DNA of 20,195 nucleotides. Origin: JAVZLH01 sp049700435. Its GTDB lineage: Archaea; Thermoproteota; Bathyarchaeia; Bathyarchaeales; Bathycorpusculaceae. The DNA lies in contig JBNAVK010000026.1 in assembly GCA_049700435.1 (NCBI GenBank), forward strand, positions 1-20,195, read 5' to 3'. Below the pieces are notes generated by a model. It was not told where the DNA came from. It was given only the letters and a program-made list of their open reading frames with translations, and did not search any database. The position numbers were made by a program, and so were the translations under genes. Numbering within the stretch: position 1 is the stretch's first letter; each line of letters opens with the position of its first letter. Below are positions 14,667-20,195 of the stretch, one piece after another.

Positions 14667-15689
14667 ATGAACACAAAATTTCGCGAAGGAGACTTTGTAG
14701 AAACCAAACAAGGCTCAATATTCGACGTTAAAGGATTAATTCATCCGCCAAATCGAGTAATAGCCTTTGTAAGATATTTTCCAAGCGATAAAGGCATCAG
14801 AAAAAGTAAAGGAGCACTTTACGAGAAAGTTTATTCTCTTTCCAGTCGCTATGATTGGCTTAGAAAGAAATTTCCGCAATACCTTGTTTACGATCCAATT
14901 TTTGACGAGGTTCTCTGCGAAGTTCCAATAAAGGATATTAAGAGCCACTTTAAGCCTACTGAGGCGCTTAGAAGACTTAGAAAAGCTGAAAAATTAGAGG
15001 ATTTAGAACTTAAAGTTTTAGAAATGGCTAACTTGCTTAAATCTTCAGCTAAAATCCACTGGAATGTTATAGGTGCTTCAGGATCGGTGATGGTGGGTTT
15101 GCATACTCCGAGCTCAGATATTGACCTTGTTGTTTATGGTTCTGAAAACTGTCAGAGGGTTTATGCTGTTTTGCGTGAACTTTTGAAAACCCAAGAGACT
15201 CCTTTCAAACCCTATGAAAAAGCGGATTTGCGTGTTTTGTTCGATTTCCGTTCGAAAGACACCATGATGAGCTTCGAGGACTTCGTTGCCGTCGAATCTA
15301 GGAAAGTTTTGCAGGGCAAATTCATGGAGAGAGACTATTTTATACGTTTCGTGAAAGACTGGAACGAGATAAGCGAGAAGTATGGCGATGTCTGCTACAG
15401 AAATTGTGGCTACACGAGGATTGAGGCTACAGTTGCGGATGATTCCGAATCCATATTCACACCGTGCACTTACAAGATTGAAAACGTAAAAATTGTTGAG
15501 GGACCAAAGCTTGAGCCAATAGAGGAAATAAGCTCTTTTAGAGGAAGGTTCTGTGAACAAGCAAAAAACGGCGAAACAGTTATTGCGCAGGGAAAACTTG
15601 AGCATGTGACTGACAAAAGGCAAAACCGCGAATACTTCAGGATTCTTTTAGGCGGCAAAACCTCAGACTACATGGTTCTTAAGCGATAA
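14667..15689 (+). CDS. Archaeal nucleotidyltransferase paralogue A
   Basis: This 340-residue protein belongs to the pol-beta-like nucleotidyltransferase fold: GS (139-140) followed by SDIDLVVYG, whose Asp151 and Asp153 are the metal-binding pair. An N-terminal small beta domain (FREGDFVETKQGSIFDVKGL, HPPNRVIAFVRYFP) precedes it. After it come the shared DDSESIFTPCTYKIENV motif and a beta-rich tail with GKLEHV. The architecture matches what I know as archaeal 'predicted nucleotidyltransferase' (COG1665-like); substrate and product are unknown. Two paralogues lie on the opposite strand just downstream. Its TAA stop abuts the TAA of the convergent small gene as TAATTA. The catalytic pair is intact, so enzyme activity is plausible. 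Confidence 0.82.
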   Translation: MNTKFREGDFVETKQGSIFDVKGLIHPPNRVIAFVRYFPSDKGIRKSKGALYEKVYSLSSRYDWLRKKFPQYLVYDPIFDEVLCEVPIKDIKSHFKPTEALRRLRKAEKLEDLELKVLEMANLLKSSAKIHWNVIGASGSVMVGLHTPSSDIDLVVYGSENCQRVYAVLRELLKTQETPFKPYEKADLRVLFDFRSKDTMMSFEDFVAVESRKVLQGKFMERDYFIRFVKDWNEISEKYGDVCYRNCGYTRIEATVADDSESIFTPCTYKIENVKIVEGPKLEPIEEISSFRGRFCEQAKNGETVIAQGKLEHVTDKRQNREYFRILLGGKTSDYMVLKR

Positions 15690-16061
15690 TTAGATGGTGA
15701 AGTAGGGAATTTCATCTTTAATCTCTATTTGGAAGCCTGAACTTGTTAAAAAGTCTCTAACTTTGTGGGTGTAAGCTGAATGGGCGTTGTAAGAAATGTT
15801 AAACAGTCCCGCACCACCAGCACATGAAATAACTTCAGCTTGTGTTTCCTCAGCTGAAAGCTCTTCCAAAATGATTAGAATTGCAACATCGCTGTTAACT
15901 CTTAAGAAGTATTCCTCGCCTAAAACAATGCCTTTTGATGGTTCACGGCTGCCATCAAATTTTTTGGCATAGACATTGCCGAAAGCTTTGCTTAAAACTC
16001 CGAAAACGTTTTCGAAAGAGCTTTTAACAACACATTTAATGTAATGCGAGGACACAAACAT
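15690..16061 (-). CDS. Small conserved-looking protein of unknown function
   Basis: This protein of about 121-123 residues shows a mixed alpha/beta pattern. Its most distinctive segment is EVISCAGGAGLFNISYNAHS, followed by VRDFL and a final beta strand. It resembles small proteins of uncharacterised DUF6054 type, but I cannot confirm that. It has no signal peptide or membrane helix. It follows paralogue B by seven bases, so it is probably in one operon with paralogues C and B. GGGGGG touches the ATG at 16061, so the GTG two codons later (16055), six bases from that Shine-Dalgarno, may be the real start. A partner or modulator role for the nucleotidyltransferases is possible on position alone. 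Confidence 0.7.
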   Translation of the reverse strand: MFVSSHYIKCVVKSSFENVFGVLSKAFGNVYAKKFDGSREPSKGIVLGEEYFLRVNSDVAILIILEELSAEETQAEVISCAGGAGLFNISYNAHSAYTHKVRDFLTSSGFQIEIKDEIPYFTI

Positions 16062-16068
16062 CCCCCCA

Positions 16069-17148
16069 TTATGATTCTGTCATGTTTAGGCTTTTAATAA
16101 CTTGCTCATAATATCTTGGTCCATAAGTTAATGTTATTTGGTGGAAGCTTCCGCGCTGGGTTTCCACTTCTTCAAGGTTGCCTTCCACGTAGACTTTTTC
16201 GTCTTTCCACGCTTGCATCCTAAACTCTTCAATGTAGGAGACAACCAGTTCAATGTCGTCTACTTTTGGGCTTTCCAAAAGCTCAAGAACTTCCACTTGA
16301 TAGACGGAGGGCATGAAAGGACTTTCCAAATCACTTTTTATGCGTGCTATAGCTTTGACCCATCCCTTCCAAGCTATTTTCTTAATACTTTCGTATTCGT
16401 TTTGGATTTCAGTCCATTCCTTGACGGGTTCAAACTCAACCTTTATTGTCCGCTTTGAAAGCTCGTCGTGGAAAACTGCGTAAATGGTTTTTCTTTGCTG
16501 GTGCCAAACATACTCTTTTGGGCTTATGTTTTTGAAACGCCAAGTCTTCTCCTTAATTGGCTCGTCGCTTTCAAACTCGTTTCTTAAAGGCGAACCGCCA
16601 TCTTTGTATAGTTCTTGCAGAGCTTTGCGTATCTTCGCTATATTTCGTCTTCCATAAACAATTAAATCTATGTCCGAATAACGCGGATGATAAAAGCCAT
16701 GCAATAAAGAACCGAAAACGCCGAGGTTCTCCAAAGATAAGCCAGCACGCCCATTTACAATTTCAAGAACTTTTTGTGTAGAAACCAGCAGCTCGTCTTT
16801 CGGCTCTTTTTCGAAAATTCTTTCAAGCTTCTCCTCTGGTTTTCGCACTTCCGCTATGTTGGAGCATTTGACGCCAACAACTTTCTTGTTCAGCGGTTTG
16901 TGGAAAATCATGTGTTGAGGATAGTTTTTCTCCATGAACTTCCAGCCTTCATCCTCATAAAATTTGTAGAAAACGTGTTCGCCGTCTGTTCTGAAGGCTT
17001 TCGGGTTGTTTGATTGGAATATTTCTGCTGGCGCATATTCAGCGTCGCAGATGTAACCATCCCGCGGGTGGGTGTAGCCGAAAACTCGGAAGATTAAGCC
17101 TTCCTTTGTGATTATTGCGTCGCGGTCTCTAAGCCTCAGACAAGCCAA
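16069..17148 (-). CDS. Archaeal nucleotidyltransferase paralogue B
   Basis: This 359-residue protein has the same three-part architecture as its neighbours: an N-terminal small beta domain (DAIITKEGLIFRVFGYTHPRDG), a nucleotidyltransferase core with GS at 146-147 and SDIDLIVYG (Asp159, Asp161), and a C-terminal section with DLESPFMPSVYQVE and a beta-rich EGNLEEVETQRGSFH tail. Compared with paralogue A it has extra charged residues around the core. The start is TTG at 17148 with GGAAGAG just upstream; the gene overlaps the end of paralogue C by 13 bases, so the two are translationally linked. Catalytic acids are intact. The substrate is unknown; RNA, a protein or a small metabolite are all possible. 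Confidence 0.82.
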   Translation of the reverse strand: MACLRLRDRDAIITKEGLIFRVFGYTHPRDGYICDAEYAPAEIFQSNNPKAFRTDGEHVFYKFYEDEGWKFMEKNYPQHMIFHKPLNKKVVGVKCSNIAEVRKPEEKLERIFEKEPKDELLVSTQKVLEIVNGRAGLSLENLGVFGSLLHGFYHPRYSDIDLIVYGRRNIAKIRKALQELYKDGGSPLRNEFESDEPIKEKTWRFKNISPKEYVWHQQRKTIYAVFHDELSKRTIKVEFEPVKEWTEIQNEYESIKKIAWKGWVKAIARIKSDLESPFMPSVYQVEVLELLESPKVDDIELVVSYIEEFRMQAWKDEKVYVEGNLEEVETQRGSFHQITLTYGPRYYEQVIKSLNMTES

Positions 17149-18215
17149 ATGTACTCTTCCTCGTTGACTCCTGTTCCTACAACAACTTGATAGTGGCTTT
17201 CACCTGTTTCAATGTTTTCGACACGCTCAAGCATGCCCGAAACCCCAATTTTATCGCCTTTCTTTGCAACATTTCTGTAGCATCCAATCATTGAAACCAC
17301 AGCCTCTGGGGCTTCCTCTCTCGGCAGGCTTGAGGACGAACTTGATGGTTTATAATCTTCAATTTTATATATTGCTGGGCGAAACATTGCTTCACTATCA
17401 TCCTTAACTGTGCAACTAAACTTAACGGGCTTAAGCGGCTTAAACCTGTAAACGCCATATTTAACATTGATTTCTTCTGGTTTGCGGACCGCATTATACA
17501 TGAAAATCTTGCCTTTAAAACGCCCCTTGAATTTTCTCGCGGCGTCCAAGCGGTTGTTAAAAACATAGCTTAACATGCCAGTTTCAACAAGTTTCTGTAG
17601 GGTTTGTTCTAGTTTTCGGAAGTTTCTTGAACCGTAAACAACCAAGTCAATGTCAGACTCGATTGTGTGCATGTTTAAAGCGACAGAACCGTGAACACCA
17701 AAATCTTCAAGGGAAATACCTGACTCGCTGGAAAGCAAGCCGATGAATTCCAAAGTCAATTTCTGCAAACTATCCTTTCGCTTGCGTTTGGCGATAAGTT
17801 TTAGGCATTCTCTTGGAACGTAAACTTGCTTAATGGAGTCTAAGGGTGCGCTAATCACTTCTTTTTCTCTAAAAGGACAAAAATAAACATAATTCGGAAA
17901 GTTTTTCTTGAAAGTTTCAATAAACTTTTGATAGTTTTGTGCTGTGTAAAGTTTCTCTGCGCGAAAAAGCTTCAGTAGCCCAAGCTTCCATGCTCTTTCG
18001 AGAAAATCTATTTGAAAAAGCGACTTAAAGCTTGACGGAATATATTTTAGAAATGCGAAAACTCGGTTTTCTGGATGTTCGTATCCGAAAACGTTGAATA
18101 TGAAACCCTCTTTTGCTATGAAGGTGTCGCCGTCTGCTGGAACCCACTGTTTAAGAGTCGTATTGAAACACCGCGATAGATTGAAGATTTGTGATGTTAA
18201 AAAACCTATTGCCAC
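17136..18215 (-). CDS. Archaeal nucleotidyltransferase paralogue C
   Basis: This 359-residue protein has the N-terminal beta domain at about residues 26-60 (DGDTFIAKEGFIFNVFGYEHP), the core GS at 176-177 with SDIDLVVYG (Asp188, Asp190), then VKDDSEAMFRPAIYKIEDY and a beta-rich end containing SGMLERVE. A run of six serines near residue 300 makes a flexible linker before the tail domain, absent from the other two paralogues. The first 25 residues have no counterpart in paralogues A and B, yet GTG 18215 is the only usable start before the conserved domain. It is divergent from the winged-helix gene, with 50 bases between the starts. It probably heads an operon with paralogue B and the small protein. 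Confidence 0.82.
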   Translation of the reverse strand: MAIGFLTSQIFNLSRCFNTTLKQWVPADGDTFIAKEGFIFNVFGYEHPENRVFAFLKYIPSSFKSLFQIDFLERAWKLGLLKLFRAEKLYTAQNYQKFIETFKKNFPNYVYFCPFREKEVISAPLDSIKQVYVPRECLKLIAKRKRKDSLQKLTLEFIGLLSSESGISLEDFGVHGSVALNMHTIESDIDLVVYGSRNFRKLEQTLQKLVETGMLSYVFNNRLDAARKFKGRFKGKIFMYNAVRKPEEINVKYGVYRFKPLKPVKFSCTVKDDSEAMFRPAIYKIEDYKPSSSSSSLPREEAPEAVVSMIGCYRNVAKKGDKIGVSGMLERVENIETGESHYQVVVGTGVNEEEYIWLV

Positions 18216-18265
18216 ACAAAAGCCATAAGACTTAAAATTCTACGCTGAGAATAGAGCATTTGTAA
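18216..18265. promoter_or_regulatory. Short divergent promoter with one shared AT-rich box
   Basis: Only 50 bases separate the starts of paralogue C (minus) and the winged-helix gene (plus). The sole TATA-like block is TTAAAATT at 18232-18239, about 21-30 bases from both GTG starts. This is the spacing expected for archaeal leaderless transcripts in either direction. Neither gene shows a convincing Shine-Dalgarno, which fits leaderless expression. No transcription data are available, so this is a proposal. Confidence 0.35.
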
Positions 18266-18745
18266 GTGAGCGGGTTGAGCGAATATTTACATCCCTATGT
18301 AGTTTTTCTTCCTTCAGAACAGAAGAGCAAAATATTAAGCGCAATCTTCGGCTCAAAAGCCGCAGTTGACATACTGAAATTTTCGCTTGCCCAAGGAATT
18401 TCAAACAAAATCTACCAAAAAGACCTTGTTAGAAAGCTTGCCTACTCAAACAAAACAATAATTGAAACTCTGAAATCCCTAACCATGCTTGGAATTTTAG
18501 TGGAGGACATGGAGAAAATGGAGAAGGAAGGGCGAACAACATGGGTTAAGGCTTATCAGCTTTCAGACACGGGCAGATGGTTTGCTCTGCTATTGGCAGA
18601 GGAGAAGGATTTGTCAGATGAAGAGAAGGCGGAGATACTGCAAAACATTTTCAGAAAGTATATTAGGTGGGTTAAAGACCTCTCGAAGAGACTTAATGTA
18701 GACAAAAAAGTGTTAGAAAAAATCTTCACCGAAGAAATAGCATAA
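18266..18745 (+). CDS. Winged-helix-like protein, possible transcription regulator
   Basis: In this 159-residue protein, residues 30-100 read as a winged helix-turn-helix. ILKFSLAQGISNKIYQKDLVRKLAYSNKTIIETLKSLTMLGILVE gives the helices and recognition helix, and RTTWVKAYQLSDTGRWFALLL gives the wing and the following helix. The C-terminal 55 residues are charged and helical (KAEILQNIFRKYIRWVKDLS), perhaps for dimerisation. There is no obvious ligand domain. The start is GTG at 18266, with TTG 18275 as alternative. mobB follows after 15 bases. It is divergent from the nucleotidyltransferase operon, so it could regulate that operon or its own transcript with mobB; both are inferences from position. 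Confidence 0.72.
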   Translation: MSGLSEYLHPYVVFLPSEQKSKILSAIFGSKAAVDILKFSLAQGISNKIYQKDLVRKLAYSNKTIIETLKSLTMLGILVEDMEKMEKEGRTTWVKAYQLSDTGRWFALLLAEEKDLSDEEKAEILQNIFRKYIRWVKDLSKRLNVDKKVLEKIFTEEIA

Positions 18746-18760
18746 ACAGAGGCACAATAA

Positions 18761-19288
18761 TTGAAGACGAAAGTAATTGCCGTGGTTGGAAGCAAGAGTT
18801 CAGGCAAGACGACAACGATAGAAATTCTTACAAAGGGATTAACAAGCCTAGGCTACAAAGTTGCCGCAGTAAAACACATTCCCGAACCCAACTTCACCAT
18901 AGACACCGAGGGAAAGGACACTTGGAGATTCGCCCAGTCTGGAGCGAAAACAGTAGTCAGCGTAGCCTCAAAAGAAATAGCCACAATAGAGAAAGTTGAA
19001 GAAGAAAACATGCAACTGAAGAACATTATTAAAAGATGTAGAGGAAACGACGTGATTCTACTTGAGGGATTTAGAAGCCTTGTAGGCAAAAAGAGGAGCA
19101 TACCAAAAATTGTAGTTTTGAAATCCGAGGAAGAAGCCTACGAAGCCGCAAAACACTTTAAACCAATTCTGGCTTTCGCAAGCACCAGTTCAATCAGCAA
19201 GCTAGATTTAGGAATCCCGTATGTAAATGTGTTGAAAAATCCAGAAAAAATTGTGAGCATTATTGAGGCTTTCTTAAAAAAGGGTTAA
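18761..19288 (+). CDS. mobB: MobB-type GTP-binding protein of molybdopterin guanine dinucleotide biosynthesis
   Basis: This 175-residue P-loop protein has Walker A GSKSSGKTT at residues 10-18, the MobB segment VAAVKHIPEPNFTIDTEGKDT, then RFAQSGAKTVV and the VILLEGFR motif. MobB assists MobA in attaching GMP to molybdopterin, giving the guanine dinucleotide cofactor that FwdB/FwdD and formate-dehydrogenase-type enzymes need. The start is TTG at 18761 with AGAGG about six bases upstream. MobA is not in the window. Position 15 bases after the winged-helix gene suggests co-transcription. Length and motifs fit a stand-alone MobB. Confidence 0.92.
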   Translation: MKTKVIAVVGSKSSGKTTTIEILTKGLTSLGYKVAAVKHIPEPNFTIDTEGKDTWRFAQSGAKTVVSVASKEIATIEKVEEENMQLKNIIKRCRGNDVILLEGFRSLVGKKRSIPKIVVLKSEEEAYEAAKHFKPILAFASTSSISKLDLGIPYVNVLKNPEKIVSIIEAFLKKG

Positions 19289-19314
19289 AGAATGGTGCTG
19301 TTCTGGGTTTGTGG

Positions 19315-19380
19315 GGTTTGGAGATAATGTTTTGAGGGGGAGAAAGGAGAGTTTCCAAAAATAACATGTTTCTCCAAACC
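19315..19380. repeat. 10-base inverted repeat in the mobB/cdvC convergent gap
   Basis: GGTTTGGAGA (19315-19324) and TCTCCAAACC (19371-19380) are exact inverted copies separated by 46 bases, in the 131-base region between the convergent ends of mobB and the CdvC-like gene. The loop is purine-rich (GAGGGGGAGAAAGGAGAG). It could act as a bidirectional 3'-end structure or protein site. No gene is seen in this stretch. Confidence 0.5.
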
Positions 19381-19419
19381 TTTCCACCCAGTTTTAGACT
19401 TTCCCACCATCAACCTCTT

Positions 19420-20195
19420 TTAGAGAGCCTTGAAGGCTTCAAACCACCTGTTGTATAGTGCCAGCATGTCAAGGGAAACGCTTGGCTTCCTCTCCTCAAG
19501 TATCTGCCTGAAATCGTCCATTCTGAGGGCTCTCGGCTTTGCTGTTTTGTTGGTTGCTTGACCAGACTCGAAAAATTCCCCTATAAGCTTCAAGTGGGCT
19601 GATTGGCAGACATCTCTTATATCGCTTCCAGAAAAGCCTTCTGAAAGTCGTGCCAGTTCGTGGAGGTCAACGTCTGGGGCAAGTTGAAGGTTGCTTGTGT
19701 AAAGTTTGAACATCATCAAGCGAGTGTGGTGGTCTGGAAGCGGCACCAAAATTCTCTTCTGAAATCTTCTGATGAAAGCCCAGTCCAAGTCCCATGGCTT
19801 GTTTGTTGCTCCAATGACATATACGTGAAGTTTCTTTCCCTTGTCAACTATGCCGTCCATCTCCTTCAAAAACTGGTTGCGGACACGAACTTCTCCGCCA
19901 ACCTCGTTGGAATGTTTCCCCATGAGAGAATCCAACTCGTCAATAAAAACTATTGCTGGCTTCCCCTCAGTAGCAGACTTTCTAACTGAACCAAAAAGTT
20001 TGGCAACATTCTGCTCTGCTTCCCCAAGCCACTTAGACATTATGGAAGCTGCATCAACGGAAATGAAAGTGGCATCAATCTCCGTGGCGACAGCAGCAGC
20101 CAACAAAGTCTTTCCACACCCAGGAGGTCCAAACAAGAGTATGCCCCTCGGCCAGCCCAGCGGGAAAAGATCTGGTCTCTGAACTGGATAGACTA
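19420..20195 (-). CDS. cdvC: CdvC/Vps4-type AAA ATPase, C-terminal part (start outside window)
   Basis: The frame is open to the window edge; about 257 residues are visible, so the N-terminal MIT and linker region is missing. The sequence RPDLFPLGWPRGILLFGPPG leads into Walker A GPPGCGKT, then MSKWLGEAEQNVAKLF (pore loop region), Walker B IVFIDELDSL, GGEVRVRNQFLKEMDG, sensor GATNKPWDLD and the RRFQKRI arginine fingers. This is very close to what I know of crenarchaeal CdvC, the Vps4 homologue that remodels ESCRT-III-like CdvB filaments in cell division. The C-terminal SLDMLALYNRWFEAFKAL matches the Vps4 C-terminal helix. Neither CdvA nor CdvB is in the window; they could lie just upstream of this gene. 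Confidence 0.88.
   Translation of the reverse strand, partial: VYPVQRPDLFPLGWPRGILLFGPPGCGKTLLAAAVATEIDATFISVDAASIMSKWLGEAEQNVAKLFGSVRKSATEGKPAIVFIDELDSLMGKHSNEVGGEVRVRNQFLKEMDGIVDKGKKLHVYVIGATNKPWDLDWAFIRRFQKRILVPLPDHHTRLMMFKLYTSNLQLAPDVDLHELARLSEGFSGSDIRDVCQSAHLKLIGEFFESGQATNKTAKPRALRMDDFRQILEERKPSVSLDMLALYNRWFEAFKAL

Noticed and set aside
15114..15623. Minus-strand open frame of 169 codons
   Set aside because: It is opposite the catalytic region of nucleotidyltransferase A, whose GS and DID motifs prove the plus strand is coding.
14667..18215. A toxin-antitoxin (MNT/HEPN-type) interpretation of the nucleotidyltransferases
   Set aside because: The proteins are three times longer than MNT antitoxins, have extra domains at both ends, and no HEPN-like RxxxxH protein is adjacent.
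19289..19419. Possible tRNA gene in the convergent gap
   Set aside because: No T-loop (GTTCRA) or acceptor pairing could be found; only the inverted repeat is present.

Overview
This 20.2 kb window looks like part of an archaeal genome, most probably a TACK-group archaeon of the Bathyarchaeota type. It carries four core subunits of a formylmethanofuran dehydrogenase (fwdD, fwdB, fwdA, fwdC) and methenyl-tetrahydromethanopterin cyclohydrolase (mch), the first steps of the archaeal methyl branch of the Wood-Ljungdahl pathway. It also carries a CdvC/Vps4-type division ATPase typical of TACK archaea, a KaiC-like ATPase, an archaeal ECF thiamine transporter component and archaeal-only nucleotidyltransferases. 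TTG and GTG start codons are very common. The phylum is an inference; no rRNA is present. One run of ten N (2454-2463) marks an assembly gap, so this is probably draft or metagenome sequence.

Layout. (1) 36-2424, plus strand: a TPP riboswitch, then thiT, a KaiC-like RecA-fold ATPase and a PurM/HypE-superfamily protein, tightly spaced. (2) 6354-2446, minus strand: a long coiled-coil protein, a PPP-family Ser/Thr phosphatase starting right at its stop, a RimK-type ATP-grasp ligase and fdhD. fdhD seems to use an ATA start, and its C-terminus runs into the gap. (3) 6482-7102, plus strand: an ECF substrate-binding (S) component, whose stop codon shares a CTAG palindrome with the stop of mch. (4) 12474-7099, minus strand: the compact fwdD-fwdB-fwdA-fwdC-mch operon. 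(5) 13602-12637, minus strand: a CitG-family protein upstream of the fwd operon. (6) 13689-14642, plus strand: a second orphan ECF-like membrane protein. (7) 14667-18215: three paralogous nucleotidyltransferases (one plus, two minus) with a small unknown protein between them. (8) 18266-19288, plus strand: a winged-helix-like protein and mobB. (9) 20195-19420, minus strand: the C-terminal part of a CdvC/Vps4 AAA ATPase whose start lies outside the window.

Two themes tie the genes together. The first is C1 metabolism with a pyranopterin Mo/W enzyme: fwdBD bind a bis-pyranopterin guanine dinucleotide cofactor, MobB belongs to the pathway that adds the nucleotide, FdhD acts on formate-dehydrogenase-type enzymes, and the ATP-grasp and CitG-like proteins are candidates for cofactor side-chain chemistry. 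The second is vitamin uptake by ECF transporters: three S components occur here with no ATPase or T component, so a shared energising module elsewhere is expected.

The least explained parts are the nucleotidyltransferase trio with its small partner, the phosphatase/coiled-coil pair, and the KaiC-like and PurM-like genes that appear to be under TPP control.
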